A stretch of 64,000 nt of DNA from Methylobacterium oryzihabitans (GTDB lineage: Bacteria; Pseudomonadota; Alphaproteobacteria; Rhizobiales; Beijerinckiaceae): the NCBI RefSeq assembly GCF_004004555.2, contig NZ_SACP01000014.1, forward strand, positions 1 to 64,000, read 5' to 3'. Both the position numbers and the translations under genes were made by a program. Below, piece after piece: positions 17,618 to 30,613 of the stretch; within the stretch, counting starts at the first letter, position 1, and each line of letters starts with the position of its first letter. The notes beneath the pieces are model-generated. The model saw nothing but the letters and a program-made list of their open reading frames with translations. It did no database searches and was not told the origin of the DNA.

Positions 17618-17929
17618 ATGACGGTCTCTCGTCGTCCCCTCGCCCTCGCCCTCGCCGTTCTGCTGCTCGCAGGGACCGCGCCCGCCCTCGCCCAGGGAGG
17701 CGGGGCCGCAGGGTCCGGCACCGGCCGCGGTGCGGACCCGTCGAGCCCGAGCAGCACCGGCGCGAGCGGCCAGTCCGGCGCCTCCCGGCAGGGCGGCGCG
17801 GGGGCCGGACACGGCAGCCTGACCACCGGCACCACCGGCCCGTCGAGCGGAGGATCCGGCCCGGGCCAGCCGGCCGGCAGCGCCACCGGGGCCGGCGAGC
17901 CCGGGGCGCGCGGCGCCACCGGCCGCTGA
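17618..17929 (+). CDS. Small secreted glycine/serine-rich protein
   Basis: 103 residues: a signal peptide (about 1-25, LALALAVLLLAGTAPALAQ) followed by a low-complexity chain of Gly, Ser, Ala, Thr and Pro with no cysteine. AGGAG (17605-17609) is 8 bases before this ATG; the in-frame ATG at 17612 is too close to it. No function can be assigned. Confidence 0.65.
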   Translation: MTVSRRPLALALAVLLLAGTAPALAQGGGAAGSGTGRGADPSSPSSTGASGQSGASRQGGAGAGHGSLTTGTTGPSSGGSGPGQPAGSATGAGEPGARGATGR

Positions 17930-17933
17930 GCGG

Positions 17934-17950
17934 GCAGGCGGTCCGCCTGC
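17934..17950 (+). terminator. Short hairpin after the glycine-rich gene
   Basis: GCAGGCG (17934-17940) pairs with CGCCTGC (17944-17950) across 3 bases, just after the stop codon. There is no T-run, so its strength is uncertain. From here to 18094 nothing else is evident. Confidence 0.35.
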
Positions 17951-18094
17951 GGCATTCGCGCCGGCCCCCTCACCGCGGCGCCCGCGCCACCCCAGATCAG
18001 TCGCAGCGGCGGTGGATTTCAGGATCCTTGCCGCTGGTCCCGGGCTCGAGCATCGGTCTTCCGCCCCGTTGGCCTGGCTCGCCCGGGACCGTTC

Positions 18095-19588
<1,494 letters not shown>

Positions 19589-19599
19589 GGATCGGCTCG

Positions 19600-20034
19600 T
19601 CAGAGGGGTGGCGGTTCCATCGTGGTCAGGCCGAGGCCGGCGGCCGCCCGGGCGAGCCGCGCGTCGAAGGTCGCGAAGGGCAGGCCCGTGACCTGCAGCA
19701 GCGCGAGGTGCAGGGCGTCGGGCCCGCGCACGCCGAGGGTCGCGTCCTCGACGATGATTCGGGCGAGGGCGAACATCTGCCGGGTGATGGTCAGCGGGCG
19801 GCCGCGGGCTTGGCGCCAGATCGTGAAGACTCTGACCACCTCCCGCGCCTCGTCCACCTTCGCCCTTCGCTCACGGACCAGCCGGGACAGTGTCGCCGAG
19901 AATTCCAGCACGACGAGGTCGGAGAGGACGGGCTGAACCGCCGGATCGTGCAGCCATGCCTCGATCCGGAGGCTCTCCGCTTCCTTCACGAAGGCGGGAA
20001 GCAGGATGTTGGTGTCGCAATAGATGCGGCTCAC
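19600..20034 (-). CDS. PIN-domain toxin, VapC type
   Basis: 144 residues with a full PIN fold: acidic residues D7 ([11 protein letters not shown]), E44 (VVLEFSATL), D106 (GPDALHLAL) and D124 ([10 protein letters not shown]). VapC toxins cut tRNA or rRNA and are blocked by the partner antitoxin. It overlaps the antitoxin gene by 4 bases (ATGA). The pair sits between glpV and glpK inside the glycerol cluster. Confidence 0.88.
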   Translation of the reverse strand: MSRIYCDTNILLPAFVKEAESLRIEAWLHDPAVQPVLSDLVVLEFSATLSRLVRERRAKVDEAREVVRVFTIWRQARGRPLTITRQMFALARIIVEDATLGVRGPDALHLALLQVTGLPFATFDARLARAAAGLGLTTMEPPPL

Positions 20035-20270
20035 ACGCCTTCATCCCGCATCTCGCGGACGAGCGCGGTGAAGTCGACGGGCTCGGAGAGGGTCACGCGA
20101 TTGGCGCGCAGCCAGTCGATCTCCTCCTTCGTCATCGGCCGAGGCTCGGCCGGCACGAGCTGGATCAGATCCTCGTCGAGGCGGGTGATGATGACCTCCT
20201 CGCCCTCCGTCGCCTTGGCGAGCAGTTCGGGCAGGCGGGCGATGGCGTCTTCGAGTGAGTAGTAGGCCAT
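20031..20270 (-). CDS. Type II antitoxin, Phd/YefM-VapB type
   Basis: 79 residues; the N-terminus (YYSLEDAIARLPELLAKATEGEEVIITR) resembles the DNA-binding Phd/YefM fold, and the C-terminal part (about 45-79) would wrap the toxin. GGAGG lies 5 bases before the ATG. It precedes and overlaps the PIN toxin, the normal order, and probably represses its own promoter in 20271-20330. Confidence 0.82.
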   Translation of the reverse strand: MAYYSLEDAIARLPELLAKATEGEEVIITRLDEDLIQLVPAEPRPMTKEEIDWLRANRVTLSEPVDFTALVREMRDEGV

Positions 20271-20327
20271 GACAACCTCCGTGGCAGCGTCGGTTGCCAG
20301 GATAGCGGAACCCGGCCGCGCGGAAAG

Positions 20328-20356
20328 GAGAGCCGGAGCTGGAAGCCCCGGCTCTC
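20328..20356 (-). terminator. Terminator at the end of glpV
   Basis: A 9-bp stem (GAGAGCCGG/CCGGCTCTC) with an 11-base loop lies directly after the glpV stop; on the minus strand it is followed by CTTTCC. It separates the transporter genes from the toxin-antitoxin pair and glpK. Confidence 0.5.
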
Positions 20357-20362
20357 TGGCGG

Positions 20363-22111
<1,749 letters not shown>

Positions 22112-22181
22112 CGTTGTCCTCCCTCGGTGGTGACCGACCCGCCTGATGCCGGCTGGCTGCCGGACGTGGCGACGGGCCTTC

Positions 22182-22463
22182 TTAAGCGAAGCGGAACATC
22201 ACCGCCCCGTAAACGAGCGAGAGCGCGAGCGCCCATTCGAGGCTCGGGCCGACGAGGCCGAGCCACGCGAGGTTGATGAAGGCGGCGCCGACGAGCGTCA
22301 GGAACAGCCGGTCGCCCCGCGTGGTCGGGATGCGCAGGATCCCGACCCGCTCGGTCTCCGGCCGCGACACCGCGAGCGCGGTCATCAGGGCGAGCAGGCC
22401 GGCGATGACCGCGAAGAAGGTCGCGGTCTGCCACGTCCACGCCATCCAGGCGAAATCAGGCAT
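22182..22463 (-). CDS. glpU: Small membrane subunit of the glycerol ABC transporter (DUF2160)
   Basis: 93 residues with two to three hydrophobic helices (about 12-32, 53-72, 75-92). DUF2160 proteins are found between glpQ and glpV in rhizobial glycerol operons, as here; their exact role in the transporter is unclear. It starts 15 bases after glpQ. Confidence 0.88.
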   Translation of the reverse strand: MPDFAWMAWTWQTATFFAVIAGLLALMTALAVSRPETERVGILRIPTTRGDRLFLTLVGAAFINLAWLGLVGPSLEWALALSLVYGAVMFRFA

Positions 22464-22478
22464 CGCGTCGTCTCCCGA

Positions 22479-23276
22479 TCACACCCGGCCGAGGGCGAAG
22501 CCCTTGGCGATGTAGTTGCGCACGAACCAGATCACGAGCGCCCCCGGAACGATGGTCAGAACGCCCGCCGCCGCCAGCAGGCCCCAATCCATGCCGGCGG
22601 CCGAGACCGTGCGGGTCATGGTGGCGGCGATCGGCTTGGCGTCGACCGAGGTCAGCGTGCGGGCGAGCAGCAGTTCGACCCACGAGAACATGAAGCAGAA
22701 GAACGCCGCGACCCCGATGCCCGACGCGATCAGCGGCATGAAGATCCTGATGAAGAAGCGCGGGAACGAGTAGCCGTCGATCGCCGCGGTCTCGTCGATC
22801 TCCCGCGGCACGCCCGACATGAAGCCTTCGAGAATCCACACCGCCAGCGGCACGTTGAACAGGCAATGCGCCAGCGCCACCGCCCACGGCGTGTCGAACA
22901 GCCCGACCGCGGAATAGAGGTTGAAGAACGGCAGCGCGAACACCGCCGGCGGCGCCATCCGGTTCGACAGCAGCCAGAAGAACAGGTGCTTGTCGCCGAT
23001 GAAGCTGTAGCGCGAGAAGGCGTAGGCCGCCGGCAGCGCGAGCCCGATCGACAGCACCGTGTTGATCGCGACGTAGGACAGCGAGTTGAGATAGCCGCCG
23101 TACCAGCTCGGGTCGGTGAAGATCCGGATGTAGTTGTCGAACGTGATGGCCTGCGGCCACAGCGTCATGCTGGTGTTGATCTCCTGGTTGGTCTTCAGGC
23201 TCATGTTGACGAGCCAGTAGATCGGCAACATCAGGAACAGGAGGTAGAGCGTCATCACGACGTGGCGCCCACGCAT
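22479..23276 (-). CDS. glpQ: Glycerol ABC transporter permease
   Basis: 265 residues, MalG-like permease with six membrane helices and the EAA loop VPREIDETAAIDGYSFPRFFIRIFMPL. The ATG at 23276 shares one base with the glpP stop, so translation is coupled. It pairs with GlpP to form the glycerol channel. Confidence 0.92.
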   Translation of the reverse strand: MRGRHVVMTLYLLFLMLPIYWLVNMSLKTNQEINTSMTLWPQAITFDNYIRIFTDPSWYGGYLNSLSYVAINTVLSIGLALPAAYAFSRYSFIGDKHLFFWLLSNRMAPPAVFALPFFNLYSAVGLFDTPWAVALAHCLFNVPLAVWILEGFMSGVPREIDETAAIDGYSFPRFFIRIFMPLIASGIGVAAFFCFMFSWVELLLARTLTSVDAKPIAATMTRTVSAAGMDWGLLAAAGVLTIVPGALVIWFVRNYIAKGFALGRV

Positions 23277-24246
23277 CAGGCGGCCCTCCGGTCGAGTTCG
23301 ATGGTGGTGGCGGGCGGCAGGCTGCCGGAGGCGGCGTGGTCGGCCGGGTCGCCCTCGGCGGTGCTCGGACGGGCGCCGGCATCGGCGTTGGTCATCACGG
23401 TGTAGAACACCCAGCACACCGCCAGGATGATGAGGTTGTAGACCAGCGACATCGCCGCCGCCCGGCCGAGGTCGAACTGGCCGAGCGCCAGCTTGACGAG
23501 GTCGATCGACAGGAAGGTGGTGGCGTTGCCGGGCCCGCCGCCGGTGAGCACGAACGGCTCGGTGTAGATCATGAACGAATCCATGAACCGCAGCAGCACG
23601 GCGATCAGCAGGACGCGGCGCATCTTCGGCAACTGGATGGTGCGGAACACCGCCCACCGGGTCGCGCCGTCGATGCGCGCGGCCTGATAATAGGCGTCGG
23701 GAATCGACTTCAGGCCGGCATAGCACAGCAGCGCGACGAGGCTGGTCCAGTGCCAGACGTCCATCACCACGATCGTCGCCCAGGCGGCGAGCGCGTTGCC
23801 GGCGTAATTGTAGTCGAGCCCGAGCCGGTTGAGGAACGCGCCGAGCAGCCCGATGTCGGTGCGGGCGAAGACCTGCCAGATCGTGCCGACGACGTTCCAC
23901 GGGATCAGCAGCGGCAGCGCCATCAGCACGAGGCAGAACGCGACCGAGCGGCCCTCCCGCGGCATCGACAACGCCACCACGATGCCGAGCGGCACCTCGA
24001 TGGCGAGGATGATCGCGGAAAACAGCAGGTTGCGCCACAGCGAGTCGAAGAACCGCTCGCCGAACTGGCTCGACGGGTCGAGCAGCTCCTGGAACCAGCC
24101 GAGGCCGTTCCAGAAGAACTGGTTGTTCCCGAACGTGTCCTGGACCGAGTAGTTGACCACGGTCATCAGCGGCAGCACCGCCGAGAACGCCACGACCGCG
24201 AAGACCGGCAGGACGAGGAGCCAGGCGCGCTGGTTGACGGTCTTGG

Positions 24247-24250
<4 letters not shown>
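23276..24250 (-). CDS. glpP: Glycerol ABC transporter permease
   Basis: 324 residues, MalF/UgpA-like permease with six helices and the EAA loop IPDAYYQAARIDGATRWAVFRTIQLPKMR. The C-terminal ~25 residues are polar and variable. The ATG at 24250 overlaps the glpT stop (ATGA). The much longer upstream reading of this frame is only the shadow of glpT. Confidence 0.92.
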
Positions 24251-25341
<1,091 letters not shown>

Positions 25342-25355
25342 GGAGACGAGATCCT

Positions 25356-26441
25356 TCAGGCCGCTTCGGGCAGGTCGAGGGCCGCTGTGCGCCCGGCCGC
25401 GTCGAACAGCAGGGCGTGGCGCGGGTCGAGCCAGGCGGTGACGGCGGTGCCGGGTTCGAGCCGGCGCACGCCGGGCAGAAGCGCGATCAGCCGGGCCTCG
25501 CCGGCATCGACGTGAATGAAGCTCTCCGACCCGGTGATCTCCGAGACCGACACGGTCGCGGGCAGCGCGATCGCGTCGCCCGCCAGCGGGTCGAGGGCGA
25601 GGTGGTGGGCGCGGAAACCGAGCGTGTAGGTGCCGTCCGGCACGGTCGCGAGGGTGCCGGCGGCCCGGGCCTGCCCGCCGGTCGGCAGGGTCACGCGGCC
25701 GTTGGCCTTGACCACCGTGAGCGTGTTGAGCGGCGGGTCGGAATAGACCCGGGCGGTGGTGAGGTCGTGCGGCCGGCGGTAGACCTCCGGCGCCGGGCCG
25801 AGTTGTGTCACCCGCCCGCGGTCGAGGGTGGCGGTGCGCCCGCCGAGCAGCAGCGCCTCGGCCGGCTCGGTGGTGGCGTAGACGAAGATCGCCCCGGTTT
25901 CGGCGAAGATCCGCGGCAGCTCCTCGCGCAGTTCCTCGCGCAGCTTGTAGTCGAGGTTGGCCAGCGGCTCGTCCATCAGCACGAGGTCGGCGCGCTTGAC
26001 CAGCGCGCGGGCCACCGCGGTGCGCTGCTGCTGGCCGCCGGAGAGTTCGAGCGGCCGGCGCTGGAGATAGGGTTCGAGCTTGAGCAGCCGCGCCGCCTCG
26101 CGCACCCGGGTCTCGATCTCGGCCTTCGGCAGACGGACGACCCGCAGGGGCGAGGCGATGTTCTCGAACACGCTCAGCGACGGGTAGTTGATGAACTGCT
26201 GGTAGACCATCGCGACGTTGCGGCGCTGCACCGGTTGGCCGGTGACGTCCCGCCCGTCGACGAGGACCCGGCCGGAGGTCGGCGCCTCCAGCCCGGCCAT
26301 CAGGCGCATCAGGGTGGTCTTGCCGGCGAGCGTCCGGCCGAGCAGCACGGTCAGCGAGCCCTTGGGCAGGGCGAGGCTGACGTCGCGGATGTGCGTCTCG
26401 GCCCCGACCTGCTTCGAGACGTTGTCCAGGATCAGCGTCAT
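25356..26441 (-). CDS. glpS: Glycerol ABC transporter ATPase, H-loop histidine missing
   Basis: 361 residues: ATPase domain (1-235) and a C-terminal TOBE-like region. Walker A is GRTLAGKTT, the signature LSGGQQQR is consensus and Walker B is LVLMDEPLANLD. The switch region that should read VTHDQ reads ATTEP, so the H-loop histidine is a threonine. With GlpT this predicts one consensus and one degenerate ATP site. It starts 19 bases after glpD. Confidence 0.92.
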   Translation of the reverse strand: MTLILDNVSKQVGAETHIRDVSLALPKGSLTVLLGRTLAGKTTLMRLMAGLEAPTSGRVLVDGRDVTGQPVQRRNVAMVYQQFINYPSLSVFENIASPLRVVRLPKAEIETRVREAARLLKLEPYLQRRPLELSGGQQQRTAVARALVKRADLVLMDEPLANLDYKLREELREELPRIFAETGAIFVYATTEPAEALLLGGRTATLDRGRVTQLGPAPEVYRRPHDLTTARVYSDPPLNTLTVVKANGRVTLPTGGQARAAGTLATVPDGTYTLGFRAHHLALDPLAGDAIALPATVSVSEITGSESFIHVDAGEARLIALLPGVRRLEPGTAVTAWLDPRHALLFDAAGRTAALDLPEAA

Positions 26442-26460
26442 GGCGCGTCCTCCCCTTCCG

Positions 26461-28008
26461 TCAGGCGGCGCTCGGGGCCGCGTCGCGCCGCATGAAGGCG
26501 TCGAGCGCGGCGGCCTCGTCGGGCGAGACCCGCAAGCCCAGCTTCGAGCGGCGCCACAGCACGTCCTCGGCGCTCATGGCCCATTCCCGCCGCATCAGGT
26601 GCGCGACTTCGCGCTCGGTCAAGTCGGCGCCGAAGACGCGGCCGAGATCGGCCATCGTGCGGGCGCCCTGGAGGATGGCGCGGGCGTCGGTGCCGTAGGC
26701 CCGCACCAGCCGCTCGACCAGCGGGCGCGGCAGGCCCGGATGCCGGCCGGCGAGGTCGGCGACCAGGGCGTCGTAGCCGTCGGGCGGGAAGTCGCCGCCC
26801 GGCAGCGGGGCGCCTCCGGTCCAGGACGGCCGGCGCGCCGCCGGCAGGTGGTCCTTCAGGCGCTCCAGCGCCGATTCGGCGAGGCGGCGGTAGGTGGTGA
26901 TCTTGCCGCCGAACACCGACAGCATCGGCGGCTGGCCGTCCGGCGCGTCGAGGGTCAGCACGTAGTCGCGGGTGGCTTCCTGTGCCTTCGAGGCGCCGTC
27001 GTCGTAGAGCGGGCGCACGCCGGAATAGGTCCACACCACCTCGTCGCGGGTGACGGGATCGCGGAAATACTCGCTCGCGGCGGCGCAGAGATACGCGATC
27101 TCCTCCTCGCTCGCCTTCACCTCGGCCGGGTTGCCGGCGTAGTCGCGGTCGGTGGTGCCGATCAGCGTGAAGTCGCGCTCGTAGGGGATCGCGAAGATGA
27201 TGCGCTGGTCGGCGTTCTGGAAGATGTAGGCGCGGTCGTGCCGAAAGAGGCGCCGCACGACGATGTGGCTGCCCTGGACGAGGCGCACGCCCGAGGCGGA
27301 ATTGGCCCGCACCACGCCGGTGAGCACGTCGGCGACCCAGGGGCCGGCGGCGTTGACGAGGACGCGGGCCCGCACGGTCTCGCGCCGGCCGGTCTCGCGA
27401 TCCTCGACCGCCAGTTCCCACACGCCGTCGCCGCGGGTCGCGCCGGCGACGCGGGTGCGCGTGCGGACCACCGCCCCGCGCTCGGCGGCGTCGCGGGCGT
27501 TGAGCGCGACGAGGCGGGAATCCTCGACCCAGCAGTCGGAATACTCGAAGGCGCGGCGCAGGCCCGGCTTCAACGGCTCGCCGGCGGGGTCGCGGGTGAG
27601 GTCGAGAGTGCGGGTGCCGGGCAGGCGCTTGCGGCCGCCGAGGTTGTCGTAGAGCAGCAGGCCGAGGCGCAGCAGCCAGCCCGGGCGCAGGCCCTCGAGG
27701 TGCGGCAGCACGAAGCGCAGCGGCCAGACGATGTGCGGCGCCATCGCCCACAGCACCTCGCGCTCCATCAGGGCCTCGCGCACGAGGCGGAACTCGTAGT
27801 GTTCGAGGTAGCGCAGGCCGCCGTGGATCAGCTTGGTCGAGGTCGAGGAGGTGCCCGACGCGAGGTCGTTCTGCTCCAGCAGCACCACCGAGGCGCCCCG
27901 GCCGACCGCGTCTCGGGCGATGCCGCAGCCGTTGATGCCCCCGCCGATCACCGCGAGGTCGAACACGCCGCGCTCGTCGCGGCCGGGCTGCTGGCGCCTC
28001 TCGGCCAA
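26461..28008 (-). CDS. glpD: Glycerol-3-phosphate dehydrogenase (aerobic, FAD)
   Basis: 515 residues with the FAD-binding motif DLAVIGGGINGCGIARDA, then TSSTSTKLIHGGLRYLE and FEYSDCWVEDSRLV, all characteristic of GlpD. It oxidises glycerol-3-phosphate to dihydroxyacetone phosphate at the inner membrane and passes electrons to quinone. I chose TTG at 28008 because AGGGAGG lies 5 bases upstream and the length then matches the family; an in-frame GTG two codons earlier is an alternative. It is the first gene of the operon. Confidence 0.93.
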   Translation of the reverse strand: MAERRQQPGRDERGVFDLAVIGGGINGCGIARDAVGRGASVVLLEQNDLASGTSSTSTKLIHGGLRYLEHYEFRLVREALMEREVLWAMAPHIVWPLRFVLPHLEGLRPGWLLRLGLLLYDNLGGRKRLPGTRTLDLTRDPAGEPLKPGLRRAFEYSDCWVEDSRLVALNARDAAERGAVVRTRTRVAGATRGDGVWELAVEDRETGRRETVRARVLVNAAGPWVADVLTGVVRANSASGVRLVQGSHIVVRRLFRHDRAYIFQNADQRIIFAIPYERDFTLIGTTDRDYAGNPAEVKASEEEIAYLCAAASEYFRDPVTRDEVVWTYSGVRPLYDDGASKAQEATRDYVLTLDAPDGQPPMLSVFGGKITTYRRLAESALERLKDHLPAARRPSWTGGAPLPGGDFPPDGYDALVADLAGRHPGLPRPLVERLVRAYGTDARAILQGARTMADLGRVFGADLTEREVAHLMRREWAMSAEDVLWRRSKLGLRVSPDEAAALDAFMRRDAAPSAA

Positions 28009-28095
28009 GGCCACCTCCCTGTCGTCGTCCGGGCCGCTCGGCCCGTGTTTCGTCCATTGCAGCGACCATAAGGCAGGCGCGCGTCCCAGCGCAAC

Positions 28096-28140
28096 CGAAA
28101 ACGAAAGGAAAAGCGAAGAAACGAAAGTCCATGACTTTCG
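28096..28140 (-). promoter_or_regulatory. Candidate operator upstream of glpD
   Basis: A perfect inverted repeat CGAAAGTC-CAT-GACTTTCG (28122-28140) is joined by further CGAAA units at 28096-28107, about 90-130 bases before glpD. CGAAA-rich half-sites resemble operators of DeoR-family sugar/glycerol regulators, so a GlpR-type repressor is a reasonable guess; no glpR is in the window. The rest of 28009-28405 holds no gene I can support. Confidence 0.4.
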
Positions 28141-28405
28141 ATTGGCGCATCTGCCCGGTTCCGGTCGCGGTCCCGAGCGGGGCCGATGTGCGCCAGCACA
28201 CGCGCGCGCGGGCACGATCCGGTGTAGTGTAGCCAAGTGGGAAACCGCCTTGCGCCGGAAACGGATCGGGCGGGTTCTCGACCGCAGAGGACACGGCACA
28301 GCTTCGAGGACGGCCTCACCCGCGATCCGGGCCGTTCCGACATCGTCGCATCCGCCATCGCGCGGCGGAGGCGTCGCCTTCCCTAGGGCAGAGCAGGAGG
28401 ACGAC

Positions 28406-28615
28406 ATGACGGCGCTCTACATCGGCAGCATCCGCACCCGGGGCGGCTACCGTCCGCCGGTCACGGTCCGGGCCGAGTCGAAGGACGAGGCGCGCCACTA
28501 CCTCTCCGCGCGCTATCCGTGCGACCGGATCGAGGCCGTCCTGCCCGCACGCTACTGGCCGCCCTGCTCGGATACCGGCCGCGACCGCGGCGACATCCGC
28601 GAGCATCACGGCTGA
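28406..28615 (+). CDS. Small hypothetical protein
   Basis: 69 residues, no signal peptide or membrane segment. AGGAGG ends 5 bases before the ATG, a near-ideal Shine-Dalgarno, which supports a real gene. Mid-protein Tyr, Arg and Glu residues (RAESKDEARHYLSARYP) suggest a small alpha/beta fold. Function unknown; it is divergent from glpD. Confidence 0.65.
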   Translation: MTALYIGSIRTRGGYRPPVTVRAESKDEARHYLSARYPCDRIEAVLPARYWPPCSDTGRDRGDIREHHG

Positions 28616-28672
28616 GCCGGGTGCACGGGTTCCCGGGGCGGCGCTTCGCCCTCAAGGCGACAGGATTCGCCT

Positions 28673-28900
28673 CTACGGCGACAGGATGATCTCCGCCAGG
28701 GCGAGCGCCTTGGCCTGCATCGCCTCGGTCTTCGGCGTCGGCGGATCGACGTCGGTCGCGGCGCGGCGGACCTCCGCCAGGAGGCCGTCGCGGACCGCCG
28801 GATCCCGCCGGGCCAGCTCCCGCATCATCGCCACCACGACCAGTTCGAGCGCGTTCACCCGCGCCTCGACGTCGTCCTCGAACGTCACCGGCACACTCAT
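28673..28900 (-). CDS. Small hypothetical helical protein
   Basis: 75 residues, mostly helix-forming, no signal peptide. The ATG at 28900 has GGGAGG upstream; 13 further upstream residues are in frame but look non-coding. The structured repeat at 28933-29057 lies directly upstream. Function unknown. Confidence 0.55.
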   Translation of the reverse strand: MSVPVTFEDDVEARVNALELVVVAMMRELARRDPAVRDGLLAEVRRAATDVDPPTPKTEAMQAKALALAEIILSP

Positions 28901-28932
28901 CCCGACCGCCTCCCGTTCCGCGCCACCCGGTG

Positions 28933-29057
28933 ATACCAACGGTCGTTGAAAACGACCTTTGGTTCCGTTCTCGAATTTTCACCAAGCCTCTGGCTTGGCA
29001 TCGAAAATTTGAGATGGATCAATGGCCCGATGCGTCAGCATCTTGGGCCGTTGGTAT
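28933..29057. repeat. Cloverleaf-like structured element, family B, full copy
   Basis: Ends are a perfect 10-bp inverted repeat (ATACCAACGG 28933-28942, CCGTTGGTAT 29048-29057). Inside are three hairpins: GGTCGTT-GAA-AACGACC (28941-28957); a long stem at 28971-29012 whose tip is CCAAGCC-TCT-GGCTTGG; and GGCCC-GATGC-GTCA-GCATC-TT-GGGCC (29024-29049). A shorter relative is at 703-758. It codes for nothing I can see. It may be a non-autonomous mobile element or a structured RNA. Confidence 0.7.
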
Positions 29058-29101
29058 GAGAACGTGGCAGGACCCGATTCCGTTCGCCGGGGCGGGGCCG
29101 C

Positions 29102-30229
29102 TCAGCCCTCTGCGCCCGGCTCCGGCGCGCGCCGGAGGAACAGGCGCCCGAACAGGGCCGCGAGCTCGTTCTGGCGCGACACCCCGGTCTTCTCGAACAC
29201 CCGTTTCAGCACGGTGCGCACCGTGCTCTCGGCGATGGCGAGCGCCTCGGCGGCCTCGCTCGGCGAGCGGCCCGCCCCGATCAGCGCGGCGAGCCGCGCC
29301 TCGCCGAGGGTGAGCCCGAAGGCATCGCGCAGCACCGCCGCGTCGTAGGGGCGCTTCTCGTCCGGTGCCGAGACCAGCACGATGGCGGCGGCCGAACTCA
29401 GGTCCGCGGCCCGGCCGTCGAGGCGCACCGGCAGGATCTGCAGGATGAGGCTCGAGTCGCCGTTCGGCACGATCAGCGCCTCGCAGGCGCCGCCGGCGGA
29501 TCCCGCGAGCGCGGCGAAGCGCGCCGCGAAGGCGGGCTGGCCCTGCGGATCGCGCACCCGCAACTGGCCGCCGGCATCGGTCAGGCCGTGTCCCAGCATC
29601 GCGCGGGCGGTCCGGTTGGCGAACAGGATCCGCTGCCGGGCATCGAGCACCAGGGCGCCGCAGGCGATGCGGTCGAGGGCCCAGGCGAAGCCGAGCCGCT
29701 CGGTCTGCGCGTCCATCAGGCGGATCGACAGGCTCAGCGACCGCTCGACGTGGCGGCTCAGGGCGACGAACCGCTCCTGCTCGGCCTCGTCGAAGGGCGA
29801 GCGGTCGATCGCCCGGATCACCGTGAGGACCACCGCGACGTCCGGCACCGGCGACACCGCGGCCCCCATCGACCAGCGCAGGCCGCGGGGCGCGAGGAAG
29901 TCGCGGTAGATCGGCAGGGTCCGGATCTCCTCCTCGGTGAAGTGCATCTGGTCGGTCTGGACGTCCCGCCGCCCGCTCGCGCTCGCCGCGAAGGCCCGCG
30001 CGGCGCGGACGTCGCGGTGCTGCCAGTCGCGGTCGTAATCCTCGACCATCCCGTTCAGCGACGGCGACACGATCGTGCCGATCCGCCCGTCGCCGCGGTG
30101 GAACAGCAGCGTGCCGCCCCGCGCCCCGACGGTCTCGGCGATCCGCTGGAGCACCTCCGGCCAGCGATCCGGCTCGGGAGCCGCCCCGTAGATGATCTCG
30201 ACGATCTCGTTCCAGAGCCTGTCGATCAT
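29102..30229 (-). CDS. LuxR-type transcriptional regulator with PAS-like sensor region
   Basis: 375 residues. The C-terminal ~65 residues form a LuxR/GerE helix-turn-helix (LTLGEARLAALIGAGRSPSEAAEALAIAESTVRTVLKRVFEKTGV). The region about 180-280 (RIACGALVLDARQRILFANRTARAMLG) looks like a PAS sensor; the N-terminal part is unassigned. The ATG at 30229 begins the conserved-looking MIDRLWNEIVEIIYG; a longer start at 30289 lacks support. It is divergent from the giant RTX gene and may control it. Confidence 0.82.
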   Translation of the reverse strand: MIDRLWNEIVEIIYGAAPEPDRWPEVLQRIAETVGARGGTLLFHRGDGRIGTIVSPSLNGMVEDYDRDWQHRDVRAARAFAASASGRRDVQTDQMHFTEEEIRTLPIYRDFLAPRGLRWSMGAAVSPVPDVAVVLTVIRAIDRSPFDEAEQERFVALSRHVERSLSLSIRLMDAQTERLGFAWALDRIACGALVLDARQRILFANRTARAMLGHGLTDAGGQLRVRDPQGQPAFAARFAALAGSAGGACEALIVPNGDSSLILQILPVRLDGRAADLSSAAAIVLVSAPDEKRPYDAAVLRDAFGLTLGEARLAALIGAGRSPSEAAEALAIAESTVRTVLKRVFEKTGVSRQNELAALFGRLFLRRAPEPGAEG

Positions 30230-30613
30230 CGATCCGGCAGCGAGCCTCCGTCTGCGGCCGGAGCGCGCCTCGTCCGGCCGGTGGTGCAACCATACGGCGA
30301 TCTCCGGCGCCGCGGTAGCGGGCGCCTCACCAATACTCCTAGACCTCGTGGTCTAATCCGCTTCGGCAAAAAATTCTCCTCCGTACCACAGATGGGGTAT
30401 GGGCACTCTCAGGAATACAAATATAAGATAGTTCGTTGGTTAAAACACGTTTTGACTTATATTATAGTTTATCTGAGACATCTTTATGCAAACAAGATCA
30501 TGTTGACGGGCGTCGTGCCCGGAAAAAACTGTGACATCCAGACGAAGCCGGAAGGCGCGAACCGAAACATCGGGGGCGCCCGCGCGGCTCTGCGACACGA
30601 GGGGGAGACGGCC
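30230..30613. promoter_or_regulatory. AT-rich divergent promoter region upstream of the large RTX gene
   Basis: Between 30365 and 30530 the base composition falls sharply and runs of A/T appear. TTGGTT (30436-30441) with TATATT/TATTAT (30458-30465), or TTGACT (30452-30457) further along, are possible promoter hexamers. The leader to the RTX ATG is then 130-150 bases. No gene is visible here. Confidence 0.35.

Noticed and set aside
28406..28615. glpR regulator gene upstream of glpD
   Set aside because: The product is only 69 residues and has no helix-turn-helix or DeoR features.
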